From Hemerocallis citrina (lineage: Eukaryota; Streptophyta; Magnoliopsida; Asparagales; Asphodelaceae), in the NCBI GenBank assembly GCA_017893485.1, contig CM030363.1, positions 83,691,230-83,755,229 of the forward strand: DNA of 64,000 bases, in the 5' to 3' direction. Below, piece after piece: positions 9,529 to 22,300 of this stretch. Position numbers and translations under genes: made by a program. Below the pieces are notes generated by a model. That model was not told the origin of the DNA, did no database searches, and was given only the letters and a program-made list of their open reading frames with translations. Positions within the stretch are counted from its first letter, which is position 1. Each line of letters begins with the position of its first letter.

Positions 9529-12500
9529 TGTAGCTCCCCGAATTTTCAATATAATATCTCAGAAATACGTGGCACAATTCCCAGAATCAACTTCAATTGC
9601 AATAGTAAACATAGCCAAAACACAGATAATTTTTATTTCAAACTTTTATTACAACACTTGTTTACAAAACACAGCGGAATACAAAACACCTTGAATTACA
9701 ATCTTTTTCTTTTACAACACTTTCTTTTACAATTTACATAAGCTTTATTATCATTCTAGCACAAGCATCCAAATCCCAAGCTATAGGCACCTACTTGTAA
9801 AACATGAGGCTAGAGATAACCCTAACCCCCAAAACTACAGGGGTCAGCCATAACGGTGTGAGTGACACAAAAAGAAAACAACATAATTAAAACATAAAGC
9901 ATAGCGTCATAAACAACATGTATTAACAGCAAGAATAAATGAAATAAAAAATAACAATAAGAAAAGCATGAAAACATCAAGAAATATAAGATAGTAAATA
10001 GTAAGACATGAAAATAATAAGTAAAACTAGACTAAGTGTCAAGTGTAGGAAAAACAGAAAAACAACATGCATAAAACCAAGTCAAGAAAATATCAATGCT
10101 ATATGCGTACTCTCTAATGCACTTGTCGGATTCTATGCATTCCATGCTACATAGGTCCAGTGCAAGCCCTTATCGTTCTCCACTTTATAGGTTTAGATCC
10201 CTCGTTATGCAACTAATCCTACTACGGTGATGGAAACAAGATCCAAAATACTCCGCGAATAGGCACCATAGCCCTCGACGCGCAAGCATTATGTAAGAAT
10301 AGCTCAACAACTAGAGAATCATCGCCTAACCGTGTACCCCACGAATAGGCTTTCAAGGCCCTCGACGTGCAGATACACCAGGTACATTTCGTGAATAGGC
10401 CTGCCGACCCTCGACATGCGAAAACACCCTGCATCCTCCATGAATAGGCTTGCAGACTCTCGACAGGTGAACATACAAATGTCCTCTCGAGACAGGACAA
10501 CAAAAAGTCCAGGAACACATCTGTTGGACTAACAGACCAAGAGCATATACTTACGTTTTCCAAGTTCCATCACATCTCCACTAGTGCCTGTCCTTAAGTT
10601 GGTTATTATTAAAAACACAAATCCCCCCATCTCTAGAGTTAGTTTATCCTACCGGACTTAATTCCACAAAACAAACCCTAGACCCCACAGGTCAAAATCC
10701 ACAAATCTCATCTGCCGGTTCACAGGATTCCCACTCAACTCCTAGAGAAGTCATAACTCAACCATCAACAGAAAATAAATCTTTATTTATAATCACTTCA
10801 TTTCTTTGTTAATTTACTCACAGTGAGAATTTCCTTCACTCATCTTATTTGTATATTGGTATATATATAGTAGGTCCTCTTATTGAATAGAAGTGGTAAG
10901 ATATCTGGAATTGAATCATACCAGTCTATGCTAACTGCAGCTGTTGCATTGATAAGAGTTCACCAAACAATGGAATTGACCCATCAAAAGTGTGTGTTCT
11001 TACAACATTAGTGTATCTGATTTATAGAGGAGTACAATAGATACTTTGCATTGGGGATAAATAACATGTAATAGACTGATTAAAGTTTCTTCTCATTTTT
11101 GTTTCCATCAGAATTTAATGTCCTTTATGACTTAGATTTTATTAGGGAAAACACAAAGGTATGTTCAGAAGCAAATTACTGTGTGGTTGTAGGTGTATGA
11201 TATAGAAATCTCTTAATTGATATGAAGTACAGGTATCTGATATATGTAGAAGAACCCTTTTTACTGACATGTGTATGCATAAGATGTAGAAAGAAATGTC
11301 TGTGTACATATATGTATGACACATATAGAATTCCCTCCTCACTGAGTTGAAGTATGAGCACAGGACAAAAAAATACATAAAACTTTGTCTGCTATGAGCA
11401 GTAATTAGCTCAAGTTACCTAATGAGTTTATCATATATCTGCTTAATATGTCTTTGAATACTAGCACTAATTATTGTGAACAACACATTCCTGCAGGTCT
11501 ATCATCATGAACTTGGTTCAAAAAAAAAATGTTTCGTGACATGAGAAGTTGAACTTTCAAAGCTATTGTGTTTAACATATAAGCATGTCATTACATCAGT
11601 TATGGTAAGAAATAACCCTCTTAAACACTATAGATCTGAGTAAGTTCCAATGCATTTTGTTTGTTTGTGATTAATGATTTAAGGATTGCCTTATTAGTTT
11701 GTAAGCTTTAGTACACATGATATATACAAAATATAGAAATCCCTTTCACTAAAATGAAACATATGTATACATATATATGTAATGATATATATATATATAT
11801 ATAAGTATAGAAAAACCCTTTCACTGATATGAGGGGTGTGTGTGTGTGTATGATGTATCAAAAATCCCTTTTGTTGAAGTAGCCTATGCAGGTTATATGG
11901 AAATGAAACATATGCAGGTTATATGTAGATGAAAGCATACGCAGCTTATGCAGGTGTAGAAAGTAAAAACATGTGCAGGTGTGGAAAGTAACTATGCAGG
12001 TTATAGTAGTCGTGAACTATGCAGGTTATAGGAAAGAACTCTTTTTACAGAGTGAAGTAGGTATATGTATATATATATGATATATATATAGAATCCCCTT
12101 TTTGAATACATAGTAGTGTATATAAATGTAGATGTGTAGGAAAATTGAAATATAAGCTGAAGTATAGTAGAAGTCCTCTTATTCCAATGACGCATATGCA
12201 GATAATATAGAAAACCCCTCTTCTCTGATTGAATTGTATGAGTATGGATAATATAGAAAGATCCGAAGTGCAAAACTCTCTCTTTCACTTCACAGCTTGT
12301 TTCCTTTAGTTCAAAACTTATTATATGCATACCCAAATTATCTACAACAATGTATCCATGATTGTAAACAATTATATTGACATTTCAATAAATTTTAGGC
12401 ATCAACAGTGGGTACAACTACCCATCAACAGTAACAGACTCCACTTTTTGTTCAAATTTGTGCCTCATACACATATACAATTGTCCAACCCACAAATCAG

Positions 12501-12827
12501 CAAGCATATAAATGAAAGCAACTTACCCATAACTTCTATTAGGTTCTTTAACAATCACAGGTCATCAATTTAGGGTTTTGGTCATCAATAGCTAGTTTCA
12601 AAAAAAGATTCAACTTTAATTCATCTATATATCAAAATTCACTATACCTTCACATGATCATCTAATATGCTTACTAATAAATAGATCAACACATAAAACA
12701 TGCGTAGAACAATAAGAAAACAAAACTAAGTCACTCACCTTATTGAAGAATTAACCGAAGAAAATAAAGAAATAAGAAAAATCCCTCCTTCGCACACTAC
12801 AACACACGCTGGATTTACCGGCGTTTT

Positions 12828-13130
12828 CTCGAATTTACACAGACGTTTAAAAATGCCGGTGTAACATTCACCGGCGTATATAAAAATGCCAGTCCAAATG
12901 CCGCCGAAGCGAGCATCGCAGAATACTATGAGTCTACACCGGCGATTTTACAGAACGCCGGTAAATCTTGTATATACACCGGCGGTCGTAAAAACGCTAG
13001 TGTATGGGTATTTCTAAGTGCCCTATTTTCAGCTGATATACATTCACCGGCGTTATACAAATGCCGCCGTAGGCGTTGTAATTTTGTTTAAAATCTACAC
13101 TGGCATTTGTAAAAACGCCGGTGTGGTATA
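12828..13130. repeat. Subterminal repeats of CACTA element 1, left end
   Basis: Repeated short palindromes such as ACACCGGCGATTTTACAG / AACGCCGGTA, in both orientations. In CACTA elements such subterminal repeats bind the element's own DNA-binding protein. A matching cluster is at 15885-16110. Confidence 0.8.
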
Positions 13131-13429
13131 ATATTAAAAAAAATTAAAAAAAAACATGCAGCACTTTAACAATCAAAACCAAAATATGGAGTTCAAAATA
13201 TTGAACTACAAATAGTGAAAGAGAATACTTTCACTCTCAAATTCAGGCAAAATGCTACTAATTGAAATGAATCTTATATTTTTATAATACTCAGGAGATA
13301 ACTATCAATTGAAACCAGAATGTAAGTTCAAACAGGATTATTTCATCACTAGTCACTGCTCTGTAAATCATAGTATGCAACTTCAGTTACATAATCCATC
13401 TCATCATCACTTACAAGCCTATTTGGCAA

Positions 13430-14800
13430 AGAACAATCTCATTTTCAAACCCAAGCAACAAGCATGAACAATCTCATTTTCAAACCCAAGCAATCCCCTT
13501 TCATGATATAATTGTATATAAAGTTTAAATAAAAAATTTCCATCACTAGTCGCTCCTCAAAAAATCTTAGTGTGCAACTTCAGATATATGATTCATCTCA
13601 TCTTCAAATTCAGACAAAAAAGCATCTCCAAATTCACTTAAAACCCAAGCAACAAGCATGAACAATCTCATTTTCAAACCCAAGCAATCCCCTTTCATGA
13701 TATAATTGTATATAAAGTTTGAATAAAAAATTTCCATCACTAGTCGCTCCTCAAAAAATCATAGTGTGCAACTTCAGATATATGATCCATCTCATCTTAA
13801 ATTTAGACAAAAAAGCATCTCCAAATTCACTTAAAACCCAAGCAACAAGCATGAACAATCTTATTTTCAAAACCAAGCAATCCCCTTTCATGAGATAATT
13901 GTATATAAAGTTTAAATAAAAAATTTCCATCACTAGTCGCTCCTTAAAAAATCATAGTGTGCAACTTCAGATATATGATCCATCCCGTCTCCAAATTCAG
14001 ACAAAAAAGCATCTCCAAATTCACTTAAAACCCAAGCAACAAGCATGAACAATCTCATTTTCAAACCCAAGCAATCCCCTTTCATTATATAATTGTATAT
14101 AAAGTTTAAATAAAAAATTTCCATCACTAGTCGCTCCTCAAAAAATCATAGTGTATAACTTCAGATATATAATCCATCTCATCTTCAAATTCAGACAAAA
14201 AAGCATCTCCAAATTCACTTAAAACCCAAGCAACAAGCATGAACAATCTCATTTTCAAACCCAAGGAATCCCCTTTCATGATATAATTGTATATAAAGTT
14301 TGAATAAAAAATTTCCATCACTAGTCGCTCCTCAAAAAATCATAGTGTGCAACTTCAGATATATGATCCATCTCATCTCCAAATTCAGACAAAAAAGCAT
14401 CTCCAAATTCACTTAAAACCCAAGCAACAAGCATGAACAATCTCATTTTCAAACCCAAGCAATCCCCTTTCATGATATAATTGTATATAAAGTTTAAATA
14501 AAAAATTTCCATCACTAGTCTCTCCTCAAAAAATCATTGTGTGCAACTTCAGATATATGATCCATCTCATTTCCAAATTCAGACAAAAAAGCATATCCAA
14601 ATTCTCTTAAAACCCAAGCAACAAGCATGAACAATCTCATTTTCAAACCCAAGTAATCCCCTTTCATGATATAATTGTATATAAAGTTTAAATAAATAAT
14701 TTCCATCACTAGTCGCTCCTCAACAAATCATAGTGTGCAACTTCAGATATATGATCCATCTCATCTCCAAATTCAGACAAAAAAGCAACTAACCCGTCTC
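13430..14800. repeat. 194-bp tandem array in CACTA element 1
   Basis: Units contain CACTAGTCGCTCCTC, ATATATGATCCATCTCATC and AAGCAACAAGCATGAACAAT. Minus-strand ORF starts fall exactly 194 bp apart (13933, 14127, 14321, 14515, 14709). About seven copies, some partial. The chain of 64-residue ORFs is a by-product: 194 is not a multiple of three, and each ORF closes where the next unit opens. Confidence 0.9.
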
Positions 14801-15505
14801 CAAATGCATCATAATTCCAGTTTACTCTGAACCAAACTAAAACTCAAATGCATAATAACCCATCTCCAAAAGCAACTAACCCATCTCCAAATGCATAAGA
14901 AAGCAAACTCAAACGAGTTAGTATTCTCATGCTATGTTCACCAAAAATACTTCATTGGTCTATAAACTGAGATCTGTAAAATAAACTTGTATATAACCTC
15001 ACATAAAGCTTCAAAATAGGAGATGATTGAGCTCCAAAAACCTAGCAAAATCCGAGCTAGAAGCACCTGGCTCCGTAGTCCACTAACTCCTCAGATCCAA
15101 GCCAGTTAGTTCAACTTCTTGAAGCTCTCTAGCTTCAACAAGAATCAACAAGAAGCTAGCCTAGCCAAAAATCAACAAGAAGAACCAACAAGAAGCTAGC
15201 TTAGCCGATAATCAACAAGAAGAACCAACAAGAACCAATGCTAGTTTATTAATTTACGATCATGCTCGGATTTTGCTCAAGTTTCAGCCGATAATCAACA
15301 AGAACCAACAGGAACATCACAGAATCATTACCACCCAAGTCTATAACATCCAAAATTTCCCTAATCGAGATCTCCCCTAAATTGAGTATCAAACCATTAC
15401 CACCCAAAATTCCCACAAACATAAACATCACAGAATCAATCACACCATTACCATCACAAAATCGCACCATTACAATCAAACCATTACCATCACAAAATCA
15501 AGAAG

Positions 15506-15507
<2 letters not shown>

Positions 15508-15552
<45 letters not shown>
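15508..15552. repeat. (GA)n microsatellite
   Basis: Uninterrupted GA run in CACTA element 1, just before the minisatellite. It gives the REREREL / SLSLSL ORFs on the two strands. Confidence 0.95.
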
Positions 15553-15555
<3 letters not shown>

Positions 15556-15599
15556 TTGCAATGAGAGAGAAATGACTGAGCGGGATAGAGGAAGGGAAG

Positions 15600-15800
15600 G
15601 AGGCCCAATGGCGATGGCAACGGAGGAGTTGTCGAGGAAGGGAAGGAGGCCCAATGGCGACGTCGACGGAGGAGTTGTCGAGGAAGGGAAGGAGGCCCAA
15701 TGGCGACGTCGACGGAGGAGTTGTCGAGGAAGGGAAGGAGGCCCAATGGCGACGTCGATGGAGGAGTTGTCGAGGAAGGGAAGGAGGCCCAATGGCGACG
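15600..15800. repeat. 46-bp GC-rich minisatellite
   Basis: Four to five near-identical units of GGAGTTGTCGAGGAAGGGAA plus GGAGGCCCAATGGCGACGTC, 46 bp long. It is much richer in GC than the element around it. The nested MGLLPFLDN ORFs on the minus strand are spaced 46 bp apart and are artefacts of the repeat. Confidence 0.9.
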
Positions 15801-17221
15801 GCGCAGGGAAACCTAGGGTTTGGTAAAAAAAAACAAAACGAAATGTGCTAAGGGTTTCGTGGTAGGATTGGAGATTTATCCCTGTATATTCACCGGCATT
15901 TTTATTAATAAACGCCGGTGAATGGGAGAGGATTTGTGGGGATGTAGTTCCGCTTTCTATTCACCGGCGTGTTTTTATAAAAATGCAGGTGAATATTATA
16001 ATTCACCGGCATTTTTAGAGGCCGCTGGTGTATAACTATACATTTTTGCGACCCTATCCTGGTCTTATCCTACCCCGGTGCGATTGGTAAAATGCCGGGG
16101 AATATACGATGGTAAATCCAGCGTGTGTTGTAGTGGCAAGAAATCCAAGATCTTCTCTTTAAAACTCCAAGAAATAATAATAATAAAATCCTTTGTGTTG
16201 TGCAGCAAAAGACGGCTGCACACCTTTTAAATAGGCTGGAAATATAGGTTTAGGGTTTTGTAAATAGATTTACAAAATACCTCTTTTAAATATATCTTTC
16301 TATATATAAATCTTTATACTTGGAAACCAAATAAAACCAACTTCATTGAGTTTTAAAAAAAACAAAAACAACCATATGAATACCAGCCGGCACTGTTTGA
16401 AAATCCCAGAAAAATGAATTTACACTATTACCCCTCTAAATGGCAAATTTGCAAAAAGATCATTTTTTAATATCAAAACATGCAAAATAAACCAAATTTA
16501 TTAAAAAAAAAGTAAACTCTTTAATTCTGAGTTGACTAGGCATCATACCCAGCCCAAAAATTTGAAAATCTGAAGTTTTCACTCTAAGTGGTAATTTTGC
16601 ACAAAAGTCCATCTTTTTGTAATATTTGCAAATAGGTCCAATAATTATCAGAAAAATCCAGAAAATTTGTAAATAATATCTAATAATAAATAATGATTTT
16701 CAACAAAATAATTTTTGACTTTGAACTTCCCAAGAAAATATTTAAACGTGTAAAAACATAAATTTTCAGAAAAAAATATTTATTAAATCACCAAGAATCA
16801 TTTTAATTCATTTATAAATCTTAAAACATTATTTAAAAAATATGGGGTATTACATAGAAAGAGAACCCGAAATTCTGAATCAGTTGAGTAATTCGGGAAG
16901 CACTTTTTTTTAGTAGACGGAATTTCTTAAATTTGGTTTCAAACTCCGATTCGAACAGGAGGAGTGATACCCCGTAGGCTGAGGAGCAAAAGAAGTAATT
17001 TCGGTATAATAGGAAAGGGGTGACTAATAGTTCCATAAGATGTTAATCATAAATAATAAGATTGTTTACGAATAAAAATGATTTTTATCATATCTAACGG
17101 ATTCCTGGGTTCGTACCGAAGAAGTAATGTCACTCGATTAGTTTTTTGAAAAAAACCTGCTAGTGGAGGAAGACCTCCTTGGGCTAAAGTTTCGCCCTGC
17201 TTCAAAGCTACAGGGCGCTAG

Positions 17222-17272
17222 CACTTCCCTATAAACTTAGCTGCTGTTGAAGTTCCATCTACAAATGGATAA
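17222..17272 (+). pseudogene. psbA: 3' end of chloroplast psbA
   Basis: Reads HFPINLAAVEVPSTNG then TAA. This is the conserved C-terminal tail of the photosystem II D1 protein (family form NFPLDLAA.E.PSTNG). The match starts abruptly and ends at the stop codon, so only about 16 codons are present. Non-functional plastid DNA in the nucleus. Confidence 0.8.
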
Positions 17273-17357
17273 GCTTCATAGGGTCTTTCTGTCCAGGTGC
17301 AAGTAGTCCGCTTCTTCATAGGCATGTCTATTTCACCGAGTCTCTCTCTGAGACAAT
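17271..17357 (-). pseudogene. rrn23: Fragment of plastid 23S rRNA
   Basis: On the minus strand it reads GACTCGGTGAAATAGACATG and, later, TGCACCTGGACAGAAAGACC followed by CTATGAAGCTT. This is the conserved domain V region of bacterial-type large-subunit rRNA. Both ends break off. The joint with psbA at 17271 is directly adjacent, although the two genes are far apart in chloroplast genomes. Confidence 0.75.
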
Positions 17358-18175
17358 TCCTGCCAAGATGACGGATCCAGCTGTAGGTGCAGCTGAAGAA
17401 AAAGAGCTCAAGCTCCTGGCAGAATTCAGAATTGGCTAGTTGTAAATAGCCTTGGGGCTAGAAAATAAAGAATAGCGGGAATGTTTAAATAAGTTTGATT
17501 CTGTATCAGATCGTAAAAACCACAAAAAATCCTTTATTTTTTGCAACCCGGTCGCTCTTTTGACTTTGGAACAAATTTGCTTCCGAAAGCTACCCGCTTT
17601 CTTCTTGCGTAGAGACTAGTCCCAAGCGCCTCATCTTCCATGGTCTGCTTGCTCCTCCGGAAAAAAATCCGGATGCCAAGATCAAAATCGATTTTCGACG
17701 AAATGAAAAAGACATATTTGGTAGGGATGTTTAAGGCGAGGATGATTATCATAAGAGATTCCCAACATATCATAGGATTCCCGTTCTTCAATTCAAACAT
17801 GGGTTTGATTCACACTCCATATTCTGAGAAATATTTACCATCCGGAAAAAGAAAAACCCTTGACTTGAATCGAAAGAAGCAACAGAAGGCAAGCAGACCT
17901 TTTTTTCTTGATCACAGACGACCGGAGAAGCTACCGATCGTCTTTCACCAACGGTTGGCACTGAATTAGCGCGATGCGAAAGAGTTCGGGCTTAACCGAC
18001 TTTAATTTATGATTTTATTTATAGGTCTATTTGCCGTTATATACAGAAAGATTAGAATTATTTTTCTCAGTTTTCCGAAAAAACCTGCTAGTGGAGGAAG
18101 GCCTCCTAGGGATAAGAAAAGATAGGGAAGATTCCGAAAGCAAATTAATTTATATGAAATGATATGAAAATGAAA

Positions 18176-19310
18176 ATATGGTTATTACCGAACAAAAAGA
18201 AATTGCAATTCTAGATGGTACTATTGAAAAGTTAAAAGCTAGATTAGTAGCTAAAGGGTATGTACAAAAAGAAAATATAAACTTCTTTGACACTTACTCT
18301 CCTGTGACTCGTGTGACTACCATTAGAATTTTATTAGCTATTTCTTCTGTGCATAATTTATTAATTCACCAGATGGATGTTAAAACAACTTTCCTTAATG
18401 GAGAACTTGAAGATGAACTTTATATGGAGCAGCCTGAAGGTTTTGTGATTCCAGGGTAGGAACAAAAAGTTTGTAAGCTGAATAAGACTATATATGGTCT
18501 TAAGCAAACTCCTAAACAGTGGCATGACAGAATTGGTTAATTATTACTCTCAAATGGTTTTTCTATTAATAATGTTGATAAATGCCTTTATTATAAAACA
18601 TCTAATGATAGTTGCATTATGCTTTGTCTATATGTAGATGGTTTACTCATTTGTGGTTCTTCGCTTGAATTATTTTCAGAGACTAAATCTATGCTTAGTA
18701 AAAATTTTGGTATGTATGACTTAGGTGAGGCTAATGTTATTTTAGGTATAAAAATCACACGTACCGAGACTGGTATTACTCATGATCAATCTCATTACAT
18801 TGAGAAGATTTTGAAGAAATACAATTATTTTGACCATAGACCTGCTTGTTCACCTACTAACCCTCAGGTTAAACTTTTGAAAAATTCTGGTGCTGCAGTC
18901 TGACAATAGGAATATGCCAGTATTATTGGTAGCCTTCACTATGCTACTGAATGCACTAGACCTGACATTGCATATGCCGTAGGGGTATTATGTAGATTTA
19001 CGAGTTGTCCTGGTTATGAGCATTGGAATGCTATTGACAGTCATGAGGTATTTGAAAAAGACCATGAACTTAGGAAAACATAATGAAAGGTCTCCCGCTG
19101 TCCTTGAGGGGTTTAGCGATGCAGATTGGAACTCATTTTCAGATGATTCCAAAGCCACAAGTGGATACATTTTTAGCATTGTTGGTGGTGCTGTTTCTTG
19201 GAGGTCAAAGAATCAGACTATCCTAACTTACTCTACTATGGAGTTGAGTTAGTTGCTCTAGCTGCTGCTAGTGAGGAGGCAAGATGGTTGAGGAACCTCT
19301 TGTTTTACAT
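18176..19310 (+). pseudogene. copia reverse transcriptase and RNase H, broken
   Basis: Continues the copia pol after the plastid-like insert. RT motifs are KARLVAKGYVQKE, FFDTYSPVTRVTTIR, HQMDVKTTFLNGELEDELYM and TIYGLKQTPKQWH. RNase H shows GFSDADWNSFSDDSKATSGY and a shifted LVALAAASEEARWLR. The catalytic box, normally YVDD, reads YVDG (LCLYVDGLLICGS, near 18645). Stops lie at 18457 (TAG for CAG), 18538 (TAA for CAA) and around 18901, with frameshifts near 19035 and 19250. The coding is interrupted again at 19347 by solo LTR 2. Confidence 0.85.
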
Positions 19311-19346
19311 TCTTTTATGGAGTAGGCCTATACCTCCAATCATAAT

Positions 19347-22300
19347 TGTAATATCTCGGACGGATATTACATTGTATAAATTATTATTTTATAATTATTT
19401 TGTTTTAATTCCAGAATTGAAGTATTTTGGTGATTTTCACTCGGGTTGTTCAAAAGCATTATCTGTACATATATACCAGTCTGTGTACATCCGTAGTGTA
19501 TCAAATTGGTACCGTGATCTTCCAAATTGATAATAAAATTTATTTTATTATTATTTTCAAAATTAAATTATTTTTATACGGTTTATGCTAATATTTTCGG
19601 TATATACATATACATATACATATACGTACCTTTGTATTGTACCAAATTAGTACATTATACAAATTGTGTGTTGTGTATTTTTGGACAAAATACTTGTCTT
19701 TGTTATGACAAAAACTATTAGATTATTAGGATTTTTATAAGTGATTAACCTAGATTAAGTGTGCATGAGTAGATTAGGAGAATTCTTCTAGAAGCCTACA
19801 CCCATACCTCCACCTCACCTCACACCATACCTCCACCTCATCCCCACCTCCCTTGGTAAAACCGGCCCCAAATAGTGGAGGGGGTTTTATGCACATTGTG
19901 GGTGCAATTTTGCACTCTCCACCTTCTCCTTCCCTTCATCACTTGTCCCATTTTACAAGACCAAAAAGAAAAGAAAGGAAAGGAAAAGAAAGAGAGAACA
20001 ACCTATAACTTGATGGTTTTATTGTAGGTTTTCTTAGGATTTCTTAGGAGCTAAGGGGAAGGAGAAGGAGCATAGGCTAGTCCTTCCTACAAGAAGATTG
20101 AGGTGGGGGCTTCTCCATTACTTGTTTGTTTGAGTTTGTTGTTTTGGTTCTTCTTTTTCTTACCTTCCTTGGTTTGTTTTCTTTTGTTCTTTTGGGTTGT
20201 TGTTCCTTGTGGTGGTGGTTGTGTGTTGCTATTTCTTGTTGTGTATGTTGTATGTGGAACAAGTAGAATAGCATTAAGTATGGATGGAATGAATGATCAC
20301 TTGAAAGAGAGTGAATGGTAGAACTAAATAAGAACATAAAGGTGGAACTTTTGATGGTAGTAATTGTTGTTCTTATTGTTATTTTGGACTAAGGAACATA
20401 AACATATGGTGACTTGTGTATACAACTATTTTGAATTGTAGGACTTGATATTGGACATACACATATGCATATGGACTTTGTACACACCCATTTGGGATGT
20501 AGAATTAAACAAGGACTTGGCACAAGCATATGATTTTTGGCACATAGAACTAATTACTTCCCAATTTGGGGTTGTGGACTATTAAAATAAGTCTTTCTTT
20601 AGTTTTGCTCTCTACTTTGATAATTAACAAAACCTTGTTAATTCTTAGTTAATAAAAAGATAGACTTGTTGTATGTAGGAAATAAGAGGTTAAAGAAAAT
20701 AATGTTTTATTATGTAGGCCTGTAATTTATAAAAAGGTAGACTATTGTAGTATTGTAGTTCATGCTTAAGTAGTAGATGATTATGCTTAAGTAAAGTAGC
20801 AATGGATATCCATGCTAAATTGTTGTATGTCAATGCAGAAAAAAACCATGCTTGTTGTGTACATGTTGTAGGAAAATTGTATACCATGTTTAGATTATGG
20901 TAGGAAAGTCATATACCATGCTTAGATCATTGTAGGAAAATTATGTACCATGTTTTTGTAGGAAGGTTTTATATCCATGCTAAGGTTGTGGTAGATAGCT
21001 CACACTTAAAGTTGTAGTAAATATCCATGGTAAAGTAAGTAGATATTCATGTTAAGTTGTAGTAAAGTTCATGCTTATGTTATACTCATGCTTTCTACTA
21101 TGCTTAACTTGTTGTAGGAATTAAGGTAAGCATCCATGCTTAGTTGTAGCAATTTTCCATAAGCATCCATGTTTAGATGGTGTAGGAAAATTTTATACCA
21201 TGTTTGGATTGTTGTAGGAAGATTATATTAATGCTTATTTACCATACTTAGGGATGTTGGAGATTGATGCTAAGTACATATCCATGCTTAGATTGTTGTA
21301 GGATTGATGTTTAAATTACCTACCATGCTTAGGAATGTTGTAGGTTCATGCTAAGTACATATCCATGCTTAGATTGTTGTAGGATTGATGTTTAAATTAC
21401 CTACCATGCTTAGGAATGTTGTAGGTTCATGCTAAGTACATATCCATGTTTAGATTGTTGTAGGATTGATGTTTAAATTACCTACTATGCTTAGGAATGT
21501 TGTAGGTTCATGCTAAGTACATATCCATGCTTAGATTGTTGTAGGATTGATGTTTAAATTACCTACCATGCTTAGGGACGTTGTAGGTTCATGCTAAGTA
21601 CATATCCATGCTTGAGTTGTAACGATTAATCATGCTTAAATAGTGGAGGCCCATGCTTAAGATGGTAGTAGATATACATACTTAAAGTAGTAGACATTCA
21701 TGCTTAAGACGTAGTAACATTGTGCTTGAATTATAGGTCATGCTTAAAGTAGTAGGAGATATCCATGCTAAATCTAGTAGCTTTCTACTTAAGTTGTACC
21801 CATGTTGTAGTTATAGTAGTAACTATCACATTGTAGTTGTAGTATAGCAAGGAAACTTTCATGTTATAGTTGTAGAGTTTAGTAAGAAACTATCATGTCA
21901 TAGTTGTGGTGTTAGTGAAGAACCACCATGATTGTAGTTGCAATTTTGTGTTGTAAAGTAGTTCTAATTAATCCCCTAGAAGGAATCCCCATGGTTGAGA
22001 TTACATAGTTAGAGCCATGCATGCTTGGATGGTGTATTGTAGCATTCTAGTTAAAAGAACCATGGTTGAATTATATATGGTAGTGAAGGATCAAAAAGAA
22101 CCATGAACCCATGCATCTAGATCCTAGGTGATTCTAGCTCAAACTTGAAGAAAGAACCCAAGAATCTTGTGCATGTAGTTCTAGTTCAATTGGGAAGGTC
22201 ACTAGTAATTGTTAACTCGATAAAAGTTGTTATGTCGCTTGGGCTTCTCATTGGTAGAATGCATGTTTTAGACTGTTAATAGATTCTTCTGTTGCTTCTA

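Larger units (their letters stand above)
12795..16135. mobile_element. Non-autonomous CACTA element 1
   Basis: Starts CACTACAACACACGCTGG and ends with its inverse (CCAGCGTGTGTTGTAGTG), about 25 bp of perfect terminal inverted repeat. It is flanked by a 3-bp duplication GCA (12792-12794, 16136-16138), as expected for CACTA (En/Spm). Subterminal CACCGGCG-type palindromic repeats lie at 12828-13130 and 15885-16110. The 3,341-bp interior holds a 194-bp tandem array, a GA microsatellite and a 46-bp minisatellite. No transposase is recognisable. It must be mobilised in trans. Confidence 0.92.
9529..16854 (-). mobile_element. Solo LTR 1 (gypsy type), split by a CACTA element
   Basis: Read on the minus strand it starts TGTAATACCCCATATTTT and ends GGGGAGCTACA. 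It is flanked by a perfect 5-bp duplication, TAGAA (9524-9528 and 16855-16859). Without the CACTA element it is about 4.0 kb. TGTAATAYCC starts and GGGG-TACA ends are typical of the long LTRs of Tekay/Del-type chromoviruses. No internal region, primer-binding site or coding domain is present, so it is best read as a solo LTR. Bases 10240-10480 hold four degenerate repeats around GAATAGGC...CCTCGAC. ORFs inside have no family resemblance. Confidence 0.85.
16855..18175. other. Plastid-like mosaic insert in copia RT, right part
   Basis: Continuation of the organelle-like insert after the solo LTR. Recognised pieces are the 3' end of psbA (17222-17272) and, joined to it without spacer, an antisense piece of 23S rRNA (17271-17357). 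The motif CCTGCTAGTGGAGGAAG occurs twice (about 17156 and 18086). ORF 17640-17969 (109 codons) and its minus-strand shadow match nothing I know. The scrambled order suggests either a rearranged chloroplast insert or a mitochondrial segment that already held plastid pieces. Confidence 0.65.

Noticed and set aside
13751..14709. Chain of 60-64-residue minus-strand ORFs starting MMEIFY, like a peptide gene cluster
   Set aside because: Spacing is exactly the 194-bp repeat period inside a CACTA element; not a multiple of three, no ribosomal or promoter context.
15476..15851. Overlapping ORFs with MGLLPFLDNSS and REREREL repeats
   Set aside because: Products of the 46-bp minisatellite and the GA tract.
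17640..17969. 109-residue ORF as a host or mitochondrial gene
   Set aside because: Lies in the organelle-like insert; no family recognised and no start context, so only mentioned there.
20077..20337. ORFs of 72-86 residues on both strands in solo LTR 2
   Set aside because: Low-complexity FFWVV / HHHKEQQ content in an LTR leader; no family resemblance.
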